Source of the DNA: Campylobacterales bacterium
GTDB taxonomy: Bacteria > Campylobacterota > Campylobacteria > Campylobacterales > QNZT01
Assembly (NCBI GenBank): GCA_027084135.1
Contig: JALWLO010000074.1
Span: 1 to 47,230, forward strand
DNA length: 47,230 nucleotides
Direction of reading: 5' to 3'
Shown: positions 8,110 through 15,404 of the stretch, piece after piece
How the letters are laid out: each line of letters begins with the position of its first letter
Position numbering within the stretch: the stretch's first letter is position 1
Notes under the pieces: model-generated
What the model was told of the DNA's origin: nothing
What the model saw: the letters and a program-made list of their open reading frames with translations, nothing else
Database searches by the model: none
Position numbers and translations under genes: made by a program

Positions 8110-8197
8110 TGGTGCCCGAGGCCGGACTTGAACCGGCACAGCTGCAATAGCCGGGGGATTTTAAGTCCCCTGTGTCTACCAATTCCACCACCCGGGC
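8110..8197 (-). tRNA. tRNA-Leu (UAA anticodon)
   Basis: The minus strand reads GCCCGGGTGGTGGAATTGG..., anticodon loop CTTAAAA (TAA), a long class II variable arm, T-arm GGTTCAAGTCC and an encoded CCA. The acceptor stem has one G-U pair. Confidence 0.95.
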
Positions 8198-8241
8198 TTA
8201 ATAGACACCACTTATTATCTATCAAATTTCATTCTCTAAAA

Positions 8242-8316
8242 TGGAGCGGGAAACGAGGATCGAACTCGCGGCCCCGACCTTGGCAAGGTCGTGCTCTACC
8301 ACTGAGCTATTCCCGC
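8242..8316 (-). tRNA. tRNA-Gly (GCC anticodon)
   Basis: The minus strand reads GCGGGAATAGCTCAGTGG..., anticodon loop TTGCCAA (GCC), T-arm AGTTCGATCCT, discriminator T and an encoded CCA. It is the first gene of the four-tRNA operon. Confidence 0.96.
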
Positions 8317-8335
8317 ATCTATTTAAAGAGACGAG

Positions 8336-8341
8336 ATTATA
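8336..8341 (-). promoter_or_regulatory. -10 of the tRNA Gly-Leu-Cys-Ser operon
   Basis: TGATATAAT (extended -10) on the minus strand ends about 20 nt upstream of mature tRNA-Gly, a normal leader length for a tRNA operon. Confidence 0.65.
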
Positions 8342-8394
8342 TCAAATTTTTTTTTAAATGTAAAGATTTTTGCCAAGAAATGTTATCATTTTAT

Positions 8395-9324
8395 ATGAAA
8401 AAAATTGCCCTTTTGCTTTTTATCACGCTTTTACCTCTACTTGGCGAAAATAGCTTGATATCTAAACTGGATCGTTTTAGAGGAGAGTGCTGCAACTGGT
8501 ACTATAAGACTTTACAAAATATTGACGCTTATTTTGGAAAAACATCACAAAGCGAATATCAAACGATTTTAGAAAAAAACAGCATCAAAATCGTACTCTC
8601 GAACAGATATAGTACGATTGAAAAGTATAAACCCTATATCTATTTTAAAACCAACATTACACTCCCAAATATCAACAAAAGACTCGAGATGAGTATCAAC
8701 CGACAAAACCGAAGAAGTTACCAAAATAGATCATTTAGTACTAACGAAAATCAAAACCTGAGAGATCAAGACCTCCACTTCGGGCTTGGATATCGTTTTT
8801 TCAAGAAAAACGATCTAACCCTCAAACTCAAAGTCGCCACCCACATCGCAAAACCGCACCATATTTATCTGCGACTTAGCACCTCAAAGGACGTCGATTT
8901 TGAGAAAGGATCGGCACTCTTTGAAAGTCGTATCTATAAGTATCTATTTCAAAATCGTCTAATAGTATCAAACTCTATGAACTTTACCAGATATCTCTCT
9001 CCCCATTTTAGACTCTTTTTTGACAATAGCCTAAACTGGAAAAACGAGGATATCAACTGGGAGTATGATCACTCTTTAGAGCTGATACAAAAAGTATCGA
9101 CAAGAGATATACTCAATTACGATCTCTCTTATGGAGCCGATAATCTAAAAGGTCTCTATACAAGAAAGTATAACTCACTCAAATTTGGGCTTAAACACTT
9201 CTTTAGAGAGTGGCTCTATATTGAGCCCTCTATCCGGTTCTTACATAGCAGAGAGCATGATTTTGCAAATGAGAGGGTTTATCGATTTGATATCGGTTTT
9301 GTCGTCTCCAGATATAGGCGTTAA
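8395..9324 (+). CDS. Predicted outer-membrane beta-barrel protein, unknown function
   Basis: The tracked ORF start at 8128 runs through two tRNA genes and cannot be right. The first plausible start is MKKIALLLFITLLPLLGE at 8395 (or five residues upstream at 8380), which forms a signal peptide. The mature ~290-aa protein has many alternating aromatic/polar strands (YKPYIYFKTNITL, LHFGLGYRFFKKNDLTLKLKV, HFRLFFDNSLNW) and ends with strand-like [14 protein letters not shown], as expected for a barrel. A Cys pair (GECCNWYY) lies near the mature N-terminus. I do not recognise a named family. It ends 4 bp inside the convergent DUF493 gene. Confidence 0.6.
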   Translation: MKKIALLLFITLLPLLGENSLISKLDRFRGECCNWYYKTLQNIDAYFGKTSQSEYQTILEKNSIKIVLSNRYSTIEKYKPYIYFKTNITLPNINKRLEMSINRQNRRSYQNRSFSTNENQNLRDQDLHFGLGYRFFKKNDLTLKLKVATHIAKPHHIYLRLSTSKDVDFEKGSALFESRIYKYLFQNRLIVSNSMNFTRYLSPHFRLFFDNSLNWKNEDINWEYDHSLELIQKVSTRDILNYDLSYGADNLKGLYTRKYNSLKFGLKHFFREWLYIEPSIRFLHSREHDFANERVYRFDIGFVVSRYRR

Positions 9325-9584
9325 AGAATAATTTTTACGCAATCCTCCTTTTTAAACTGCTCAAAAAGCCCTACCCTATCCTCATCGCTATGCACCAATA
9401 GAGTGACTTTGTAGCTGATATAGTTTTTATCTTTGCTGTGTCTAGGCTCACCTATGGTATAGAGTCTGTCACCGACAACATTTTTGACAATATGCTCTAT
9501 CTTGCAGTGAGCGTTTATGATCACCTTATAGTTCCAGTTGCACGGATACTCAAGCTCTAGCTTTTTACCCTCTAATGTATTCAC
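9321..9584 (-). CDS. DUF493 (YbeD-like) small protein
   Basis: Related to the YbeD/HP0495 family, which has an ACT-like alpha-beta fold with a likely regulatory role. The motifs [17 protein letters not shown] and [24 protein letters not shown] fit. I prefer the GTG at 9584 because GGAGGA lies eight bases upstream; the tracked start (another GTG) would have no ribosome site. It gives 87 aa and overlaps the end of moaC by 20 bp, so translation is probably coupled. Confidence 0.75.
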   Translation of the reverse strand: MNTLEGKKLELEYPCNWNYKVIINAHCKIEHIVKNVVGDRLYTIGEPRHSKDKNYISYKVTLLVHSDEDRVGLFEQFKKEDCVKIIL

Positions 9585-10044
9585 CGCTCTTTCCTCCACT
9601 CTTTTTCTCTAGTCTCACATCGGAGATCTCCATCGATTTATCTATCGCTTTTGCCATATCGTAAATCGTGAGCAACCCTATACTCACTCCCGTTAACGCC
9701 TCCATCTCAACCCCCGTTTTGCCTGTAAGTTTTGCTGTTACAAAGAGCTTGAAACCGGGAAGTTCAGGTATCTCCTCTATATCGCACTTGATGGAGGTGA
9801 GCATCAGCGGATGACACATAGGAATAAGGGAGCTTGTCTGCTTCGCCCCCATGATAGCCGCGATAACGGCGGTTTGAAGTACCGGTCCTTTTTTGGTTCT
9901 ATTTTCTATGATCATCTCATACGCCTCTTGGCTCATCTTTATCACACCGCTTGCCACCGCCTCTCTTTGGGTATCGTTTTTATCCCCTACATCTACCATT
10001 TTTGGTCTATCGTTTTCGTCTAGATGTGTTAATCTCACACTCAT
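9565..10044 (-). CDS. moaC: Cyclic pyranopterin monophosphate synthase
   Basis: MoaC acts with MoaA in the first step of molybdopterin biosynthesis, forming cPMP. The 159-aa protein begins with [18 protein letters not shown] and contains the signatures [23 protein letters not shown] and YDMAKAIDK, which carry the conserved His and Lys/Asp active-site residues. moaA is encoded at 44.3-45.2 kb and moeA at 40.2 kb, so the pathway is spread across the window. A -10 element lies 36 nt upstream. Confidence 0.96.
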   Translation of the reverse strand: MSVRLTHLDENDRPKMVDVGDKNDTQREAVASGVIKMSQEAYEMIIENRTKKGPVLQTAVIAAIMGAKQTSSLIPMCHPLMLTSIKCDIEEIPELPGFKLFVTAKLTGKTGVEMEALTGVSIGLLTIYDMAKAIDKSMEISDVRLEKKSGGKSGEYIRG

Positions 10045-10079
10045 CTCCCAAATTTATCGATATTAAACCCAAATTTTGC

Positions 10080-10085
10080 ATTATA
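10080..10085 (-). promoter_or_regulatory. -10 element of moaC
   Basis: TATAAT on the minus strand (CACCTTATAATGC), 36 nt upstream of the moaC ATG. The transcript would have a leader of about 30 nt. Confidence 0.55.
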
Positions 10086-10345
10086 AGGTGCATCAGATGT
10101 GTTGATGCCCGGTGTGCAAGGGTGTTGAAGCAAAACTCAGGCATAACCGGAGGGGAGAAGCGTAAAGAAAAAGCAAACTGCTTTGCTTTTTTAGCTTCGC
10201 ACGGCGATGCTTTATGCATACTTGCATAGTATACGCCTAAGAGGATTTACTTCAATCGCCCATGCCGCCGATAATCAATACAGACGATGTATCGGCTAAT
10301 GCAAATTTGTGTTAAATTATATCATACTACACTAGAAACTTTAAA
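10086..10345. other. Non-coding gap with several hairpins between moaC and the TlpA-like gene
   Basis: This 330-nt gap (10045-10374) holds no convincing gene. Three inverted repeats are visible: AAGCAAA-CTG-CTTTGCTT with longer imperfect GCG/CGC arms (about 10154-10201), TATGCA-TACT-TGCATA (about 10213-10228), and GCCGATA/TATCGGC with a 16-nt loop (about 10266-10295). The short tracked ORFs here lack ribosome sites. GC is locally higher than the flanks. It could be a structured RNA or repeat remnant; I cannot assign it. Confidence 0.4.
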
Positions 10346-10374
10346 AGGTTAAACTATTTCATAAAAGGAAAGCA

Positions 10375-10905
10375 ATGTTTAAAAAATTTATCTTAGTACT
10401 AATGATACTTTCCACTTCACTTTTTGCACAAAACTTAAACTTAGAGCTAAAAAGTACGATAAACAAAAGATACCATCTCCATACCACGGATGAAGGCATC
10501 AAGATCGATGAGTGGAAAAGAGGCGGGATACTGCTTGTTTTTTTCGGTACGCACTGTCCACCCTGCAAAGCTGAGATACCTAAACTCAAAGAGATACAGA
10601 GACATAGAAACGGGCTTTTGGTATTTGCTATACAGGTTGAGCAGGGTGTCAGCGATGAAGAGGTTACAAGATTTGTCAAAATGCACCATATCAACTATCC
10701 GGTCGTAAACTATACTTATGCGATGAGTTTGATACTATTTATGAGGGATAATCTCGACTGGGGTGGGGAGATACCTACGATGTATCTCTTTGCAAAAGAT
10801 GGAAGCTATATCAAAACATATGTCGGCATCACCTCAAAGAGGAGGATACTTGAGGATTTCAAACACTCTAAAAAAGAAGTACTAATATCTATATCTCAAA
10901 TATAG
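10375..10905 (+). CDS. TlpA/ResA-like periplasmic thioredoxin
   Basis: The 176-aa protein has a signal peptide (MFKKFILVLMILSTSLFA). Its thioredoxin domain contains FFGTHCPPCKAEIPKL, giving a CPPC active site, followed by the cis-Pro strand EIPTMYLFAKDG. Exported TlpA-like proteins typically reduce disulfides in apo-cytochromes or act in copper-site assembly. AAAAGGAAAGCA precedes the ATG. The 3' end overlaps the convergent porin gene by 24 bp. Confidence 0.85.
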   Translation: MFKKFILVLMILSTSLFAQNLNLELKSTINKRYHLHTTDEGIKIDEWKRGGILLVFFGTHCPPCKAEIPKLKEIQRHRNGLLVFAIQVEQGVSDEEVTRFVKMHHINYPVVNYTYAMSLILFMRDNLDWGGEIPTMYLFAKDGSYIKTYVGITSKRRILEDFKHSKKEVLISISQI

Positions 10906-12282
10906 CCTAATATCCTGTGCATCTTTGATAGGATCGAGTCCCGCTTTTTGGGCTTGAGTCATACTCATAGGAGTTCCGCTCATACCGAAAAACCCTTGAG
11001 AGCCGGTATAGTCATATGCTATCTTTGTCCACCTCGCTTGAAATGAGAAGGCTTTATTGATCTGCATTGTCCAAAATATCTCATACGCATCACCTCGCGC
11101 GGCAAGTTTAGAGCCTATAAGCGTATCCTCTCCATATGTAAAACTTCTCCAATATTTTGAGCCGTGGTTATACTCCACTCCAACCCTTGCGTCATCCACA
11201 AAGAGGCAGTCCCAATTTGCACCTACATAGTAGGAAGTACCGCTTTTATCACTACCGCTTCCCAGCATCGCTTTGCCGCTATCGGGATGGGTTTTTGAGT
11301 AGGCGATAGAAGCAAAAAGCTTCATGCTATCTAGTGTTGCGTTGATCCCGTTACCGACACTGTCGATCAGCAAAGAGACTCCTGCGCCCTCTATAGAGCC
11401 GAGACTCTTTAGATCCCCGCTATTATCCAGAAATCCCGGTAAATTCCAGCCGCGATAGTAAGTACTCATCACCTCATATTGACCGTCATTGTAGGGCACA
11501 AATATAAAGCCGGCAAGATCGACATCCTTCAGCGCTCCAAACTCTTTGCTATAGTCGGCACCGTCCCTGCTAAATCTCGCTTTCGCGTTGCTCACACCCC
11601 TACCGTAACACGCTTTGATATACATACCGTTGATATCGCTCAATTTTTCAAGATCGAGTTTAAAACTTGCACCGTCAAACTCCATATTGATCGTATGCCC
11701 AAGCGGTGAGTTTGGCTTATCATCATCTCTCATCGATACCAAAAAACCGTTTGTCGAGGGTCGCCGTCCCAGTGAAGCAGTCCAATCTATACCTGTTCCA
11801 AAGAGATCTTTGCCGTAGTAGAGCCAGTACGCTTCTCTGACTCTTAACTCTCCGTCGGTAAGGTTTTCATTGATCACCCAGTCAAACTTGTCATATCCCA
11901 TCGCTCTTTGTGGCATATGGGTAGCCGGACTTAGAGGTGTTGCGCCATAAGCTTTGTAGTATGATAGTTTCGCTCTAAAAATAGTATTGCTCAACGGTCG
12001 ATATGCCAAATCTATCCAAAACCTATTGGATAAAAGGGCGTTGTTTTTATACTTTTTTCCACTTGCACTCTTATACTCTATCCTATCCATAGCTGTTCTA
12101 TGATCCGCACTGAGTTTGAGATTATCTTTCGCATCATGTTTTTTAACTTTTATCAACTCTTTTTTGAGCTTTTTGATCTCTTTCTTGAGCTTTTGAATAT
12201 CTTTATCGCAAATTGTGTCATGAGCTTGTAAGGCACTAGTGCTAAATAGGAGCATCAACGCATATACTAGACTCTTTTTCAT
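10882..12282 (-). CDS. DUF3373 outer-membrane porin-like protein
   Basis: Start chosen at 12282 (MKKSLVYALMLLFSTSALQA), which begins a signal peptide; the tracked start adds 20 residues that include the promoter. The 466-aa product has a Lys-rich coiled coil right after cleavage (KDIQKLKKEIKKLKKELIKV), then a long barrel with repeated aromatic strands, ending in DIRLYLRYRY, a good outer-membrane insertion signal. The pattern of coiled coil plus barrel and NRFWIDLAYRP / LREAYWLYYG-type motifs fits the DUF3373 family found in Campylobacterota. Transported substrate unknown. Confidence 0.8.
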   Translation of the reverse strand: MKKSLVYALMLLFSTSALQAHDTICDKDIQKLKKEIKKLKKELIKVKKHDAKDNLKLSADHRTAMDRIEYKSASGKKYKNNALLSNRFWIDLAYRPLSNTIFRAKLSYYKAYGATPLSPATHMPQRAMGYDKFDWVINENLTDGELRVREAYWLYYGKDLFGTGIDWTASLGRRPSTNGFLVSMRDDDKPNSPLGHTINMEFDGASFKLDLEKLSDINGMYIKACYGRGVSNAKARFSRDGADYSKEFGALKDVDLAGFIFVPYNDGQYEVMSTYYRGWNLPGFLDNSGDLKSLGSIEGAGVSLLIDSVGNGINATLDSMKLFASIAYSKTHPDSGKAMLGSGSDKSGTSYYVGANWDCLFVDDARVGVEYNHGSKYWRSFTYGEDTLIGSKLAARGDAYEIFWTMQINKAFSFQARWTKIAYDYTGSQGFFGMSGTPMSMTQAQKAGLDPIKDAQDIRLYLRYRY

Positions 12283-12309
12283 AAGTTTACCTAATATTGG
12301 AATAGTAGA

Positions 12310-12315
12310 ATTATA
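12310..12315 (-). promoter_or_regulatory. -10 element of the DUF3373 gene
   Basis: TATAAT (TTACTATAATTCTAC) on the minus strand, 28 nt upstream of the chosen ATG and just downstream of the small RNA terminator. The porin therefore has its own promoter. Confidence 0.6.
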
Positions 12316-12342
12316 GTAAGGAAAATTTAAAAAGTGAAACAT

Positions 12343-12437
12343 AAAAAAACGGCACTCTATATGAGTGCCGTCTCTCCCCTGATTTGTTACCTTAAAGAAG
12401 GTAACCCCCTATATAGCAGTCATTTATCGATGCTGCA
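12343..12437 (-). ncRNA. Candidate small RNA of about 95 nt with intrinsic terminator
   Basis: On the minus strand an extended -10 (TGGTATAAT at 12443-12448) predicts a start near 12437. The transcript would contain a perfect 8-bp hairpin GTTACCTT/AAGGTAAC (12386-12405, loop AAAG in + orientation) and GGGG-rich single strands. It ends in a perfect 9-bp stem ACGGCACTC/GAGTGCCGT followed by seven Ts (12343-12371). No ORF fits. tpx upstream has its own terminator (12550-12580) and the DUF3373 gene downstream has its own promoter, so this is a free-standing unit. The promoter carries the same palindrome as tpx, suggesting co-regulation. Confidence 0.65.
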
Positions 12438-12442
12438 AAAGA

Positions 12443-12473
12443 ATTATACCAAAATAAGATAAATTTAGTCTTA
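12443..12473 (-). promoter_or_regulatory. Small RNA promoter with Fur/PerR-like box
   Basis: Extended -10 TGGTATAAT at 12443-12448. Upstream of it is TAAGATAAA-T-TTAGTCTTA (12455-12473, + orientation), a 9-1-9 inverted repeat with two mismatches. The distance from box to -10 equals that at tpx exactly. Confidence 0.55.
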
Positions 12474-12549
12474 ATTAAAGTTAGTAAAAGATAATTTTTG
12501 TTATATATTATAGGTTTTATATAATGCGATGTAGATTTTATGGGTTATA

Positions 12550-12580
12550 AAAAGAAAAAGCCCCATATTTGGGACTTTTA
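12550..12580 (-). terminator. Terminator of tpx
   Basis: Minus strand AAAAGTCCC-AAATAT-GGGGCTTTTT followed by CTTTTT. A 9-bp stem with one G-U pair and a T-rich tail, 20 nt after the tpx stop codon. Confidence 0.75.
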
Positions 12581-12600
12581 GAAGTTTTCAGTACCTAGTA

Positions 12601-13125
12601 CTAAGCGTTAGCTGCCTCTTTAGCTGCGTTGATAGCCTCTTCATAATCAGGCTCTTGAGTAATCTCAGGAACAACTTGTTTATAAGTTACTTTTCCATCT
12701 TTTCCGATGACAAAGATCACTCTTGCAAGAACTCCTGCAAGTGGTCCGTCTGCTAAAAGAACACCGTATGCATTACCAAAATCTTTATTTCTAAAGTCGC
12801 TACATACTTTGATATTATCTACTCCTGCGGCTCCACACCATCTAGCAGCAGCAAACGGTAGATCCATAGATACAGTCACTACTTCAACACCATCAAGTTT
12901 AGTCGCCTCTTCATTAAATCTTCTAGTCTCAGCATCACACACACCTGTATCCAGTGACGGAACCGCTACAACAAGTTGAACTTTCCCTTCTCCACCGATC
13001 TTCTCATCTTGAAGCATCGGGTTACAGTTTACGACTGTTACCTCCGGAGCTTTATCTCCTACATTTACCTCATTTCCTGCTAAGTTGCATACCGTGTCGT
13101 TTTTAAATGTAACTGTTGTTGCCAT
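12601..13125 (-). CDS. tpx: Thiol peroxidase (atypical 2-Cys peroxiredoxin)
   Basis: Tpx reduces hydrogen and lipid peroxides using thioredoxin. The 174-aa protein contains the peroxidatic site PSLDTGVCDAETRRFNEEA (Cys63) and the resolving Cys97 in FAAARWCGAAG, matching the Cys61/Cys95 pair of E. coli Tpx with a small offset. C-terminal GKVTYKQVVPEITQEPDYE is family-typical. An extra Cys34 is present. It is divergent from a DUF4149 gene, sharing a palindromic operator, and its electron donor trxA/trxB is at 3-5 kb. Confidence 0.96.
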   Translation of the reverse strand: MATTVTFKNDTVCNLAGNEVNVGDKAPEVTVVNCNPMLQDEKIGGEGKVQLVVAVPSLDTGVCDAETRRFNEEATKLDGVEVVTVSMDLPFAAARWCGAAGVDNIKVCSDFRNKDFGNAYGVLLADGPLAGVLARVIFVIGKDGKVTYKQVVPEITQEPDYEEAINAAKEAANA

Positions 13126-13180
13126 CTATCTCTCCTTGTTTTTGTTAAATAACTCTTGAGTAACTCAAGATATAAGTGAG

Positions 13181-13224
13181 ATTATAACCAAATAAGATAA
13201 ATTTTATCTTAATTAAACTATACT
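13181..13224. promoter_or_regulatory. Divergent tpx / DUF4149 promoters around a Fur/PerR-like operator
   Basis: Minus strand -10 TATAAT at 13181-13186 serves tpx. Plus strand -10 TATACT at 13219-13224 serves the DUF4149 gene. Between them is a perfect 19-bp palindrome, TAAGATAAA-T-TTTATCTTA (13193-13211). It stands 6 and 7 nt from the two -10s, so a bound repressor would cover both. The 7-1-7 core AGATAAA-n-TTTATCT has Fur-family box architecture. Confidence 0.65.
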
Positions 13225-13254
13225 CTCTGAAAATTATACCATTAAAGGACGAAT

Positions 13255-13737
13255 ATGGAGCTAAATATACCAAAATATATAAGTATCATTTATATACTGA
13301 TACTCTCTATCACACTAGGAGCATCACTCTATGCAGGAGCTGTCGTTGCACCGACTATCTTTCATAGTGAGACATTTTTAGGTGGAGAAATCCTCAGTCA
13401 CTACCAAGAGGGTTTACTGATGACCCAAAACTTTATCAAGTTATCTTATCTTGTGGATCTTACGGTTTTGGCTGTCATTTTTTACGAAGGGTATCGGTTT
13501 AAAAGTTTTGAGAGAGATAGTATCGCGCTTTTGAGTGCGGTTCTTGTAGTACTAAGCGGTCTTCTCTTTGCGCACTACTATATACCGTGGATCTTGGAGA
13601 TGCAGACAAAAGGTGCTGAGGCAACTCAAAGTAAAATATTTGAAAATGCACATTTTGCCAGCGAACTCGACTTTAAACTCTTTAGCATAGCACTCTTAGT
13701 ACTTATCGTAAGAAACCTCTATCGATATCCAAGATAG
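13255..13737 (+). CDS. DUF4149 integral membrane protein
   Basis: The 160-aa protein has four hydrophobic segments (about 9-30, 62-80, 90-109 and 140-155) and the family-like motif SLYAGAVVAPTIFHSE near the N-terminus, where a small-residue helix leads to 'P-x-x-F'. DUF4149 proteins are uncharacterised inner-membrane proteins. TAAAGGACGAAT provides the ribosome site. It shares a divergent control region with tpx, so a link to peroxide or metal stress is possible, but this is inference. Confidence 0.75.
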   Translation: MELNIPKYISIIYILILSITLGASLYAGAVVAPTIFHSETFLGGEILSHYQEGLLMTQNFIKLSYLVDLTVLAVIFYEGYRFKSFERDSIALLSAVLVVLSGLLFAHYYIPWILEMQTKGAEATQSKIFENAHFASELDFKLFSIALLVLIVRNLYRYPR

Positions 13738-13758
13738 CAGAAGAGTCTGCTATCTTTT
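13732..13758 (+). terminator. Terminator of the DUF4149 gene
   Basis: GATAGCAGA-AGAG-TCTGCTATC followed by TTTT. A perfect 9-bp stem that includes the DUF4149 stop codon. It also lies just beyond the stop of the convergent lipoprotein gene. Confidence 0.8.
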
Positions 13759-13759
13759 C

Positions 13760-15292
13760 CTATAAGTCATCTGGACCAAAAAAGCTAGTTTGCGTCCAAT
13801 CCCTACTCCATGTCCTTAAAAATGCGATACCGTCTTGTGGGAAATCAGCCATATCAGTTGGGATAGATACCGTTACCGTATCACCCTCTCTTTGATAGTC
13901 AACTTCACCGATTCTCTCCCATCTCCAGTTGTTTCCATTTCCGGCATATCTATAAAGAATGCTACCCTCTACAAGGAAACCGCTATATCTATCTTGGTTT
14001 GCTCTATCTCTGATAAAGAACTGTGTTCTATCATTTGGCGTTATGTTAGCTAAGTTTGCAGTGATATTGATAGATGGTCCCGTATTTGTTCCATTCCAAA
14101 ATGTAAGATCTCCACCGCCGTTGTCGCCATTGTTGTCTATCCTCACGGTTGTAGGTTCCAGATCTCTTAATCTTCTCCAATCTTGTGTCAACAAACTACC
14201 GTCAATGCGAACATTTCCGTTAAACTCCAACGCCCTTACAGGCACTACTAATGAAATACTATTTGCATCGGCATTTCTTACCACTTGAGTCACAAACTCC
14301 CATCTCCAGTTTGTACCGTTACCCGCATATCTATAGAGATTTCTACCCTCTATTAAGTATCCGCCAAATCTATTTTGATCATTGGTATCTCTCAAAAATA
14401 GTTGCGTTCTACTGCCGGCTTCATTTTCCAAGAGTGCAATGTTGATATGAAGTTCATTATTTGCAACCTCGGCAGTTAAACTATTTTGGATGATATCGAG
14501 ATTTGGCGTATAGTGAAACTCGACAGGGTCTAAACTATCCATAACATAAAGCCAATCATGATTTTCATCCTCCCTAAACAGTGCTACACCAACCCTAATA
14601 TCTCCGTTAAACCTTGCAGCTACATCGTCATAATCAACAAAACCGTAATGTTCATATGCGTGAAATCTCTCTCTATCTGCCGGTGCATGCAGAGTCAAAA
14701 ATGAGCTTGGAATCTCTACGATAAATCTTCCCGCATCAGGGTTTGGATTGAAATCCACTCTCATCAACCTTTGCCAACTAAGATACCACCATCTCCAAGA
14801 TCTTGTGGCTCTGTTGAAGTAGTGCATTACGCCGTCTACGATAATCAAATCCGCACCGATATTTCCATCAGGCTGAGGAGTCGTATCTCTCCAAGAGTTT
14901 CTACTGTTTAGTTGTAAACCTGTTGAGCTATCATGATCCAAGTCTATATAAAACTCCACATGTTGCACATTTGGGTTATCTATATTCACCATTAAGGCAA
15001 GGTTTTGATTTGCCATCTGTGTGACGGAAAGTTGTGCGGTAAGGTTATTGTATATAGAGTTTACCTCTCGTGTAACGGTAGAGTCGTTTTCAAAGTCGGC
15101 TACAACGGCTCTTGTCATTTTTGGTTTTGATAACACCGCCTTAGTGACATGTGGTTGCGCTTGTGCAACTTGAGTCTCTGTTTGAGATGTCGTTGTGATA
15201 TTAGTATTACTATCAACTCTAGCTGAAGATGAACCGCAACCGCCAAGGGCTAAAATAGCAATTGCCGATAAAACTGTTAAACTTTTTTTCAT
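13760..15292 (-). CDS. Lipoprotein with repeated beta-rich domains, unknown function
   Basis: The 510-aa protein has a lipoprotein signal (LSAIAILALGGCGSSS, lipobox LGGC). After a Thr/Gln-rich linker there are two to three related beta-domains. The clearest repeats are NLYRYAGNGTNWRWEFV and ILYRYAGNGNNWRWERIG, each preceded by 'RTQLFLRDTNDQNRFGGYL' or 'RTQFFIRDRANQDRYSGFL'. A divergent first copy reads MHYFNRATRSWRWWYLSWQR after VEFYIDLDHDSSTG. The aromatic 'RWRW' segments look like ligand-contact strands, perhaps for carbohydrate. I do not recognise the family. The gene is monocistronic with its own promoter. Confidence 0.6.
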   Translation of the reverse strand: MKKSLTVLSAIAILALGGCGSSSARVDSNTNITTTSQTETQVAQAQPHVTKAVLSKPKMTRAVVADFENDSTVTREVNSIYNNLTAQLSVTQMANQNLALMVNIDNPNVQHVEFYIDLDHDSSTGLQLNSRNSWRDTTPQPDGNIGADLIIVDGVMHYFNRATRSWRWWYLSWQRLMRVDFNPNPDAGRFIVEIPSSFLTLHAPADRERFHAYEHYGFVDYDDVAARFNGDIRVGVALFREDENHDWLYVMDSLDPVEFHYTPNLDIIQNSLTAEVANNELHINIALLENEAGSRTQLFLRDTNDQNRFGGYLIEGRNLYRYAGNGTNWRWEFVTQVVRNADANSISLVVPVRALEFNGNVRIDGSLLTQDWRRLRDLEPTTVRIDNNGDNGGGDLTFWNGTNTGPSINITANLANITPNDRTQFFIRDRANQDRYSGFLVEGSILYRYAGNGNNWRWERIGEVDYQREGDTVTVSIPTDMADFPQDGIAFLRTWSRDWTQTSFFGPDDL

Positions 15293-15329
15293 AATCTTAC
15301 TCCTTGCATAAATAAATTTTTATGCTTTT

Positions 15330-15358
15330 AGAATAAGATGATTTTAATATTAAGTCAA
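15330..15358 (-). promoter_or_regulatory. Sigma70 promoter of the repeat lipoprotein
   Basis: TTGACT (-35, 15353-15358), 17 nt, TATTCT (-10, 15330-15335) on the minus strand. A short hairpin, GCATAAA/TTTATGC, follows in the leader before AAGGAG and the ATG. Confidence 0.6.
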
Positions 15359-15404
15359 TAGTTATTTACTAATTTTAAGAAGAATATAATTTAAGTTTAC
15401 CTTT

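Noticed and set aside
7810-8316. Genomic island attachment site at the tRNA cluster
   Set aside because: No integrase, no direct repeat of a tRNA 3' end, and neighbours look native.
8128-8394. N-terminal 89 residues of tracked ORF 8128-9324
   Set aside because: They run antisense through tRNA-Leu and tRNA-Gly; the signal peptide starts at 8395.
10007-10229. Short ORFs on both strands in the moaC upstream gap
   Set aside because: No ribosome sites, skewed composition, overlap with hairpins; no support as genes.
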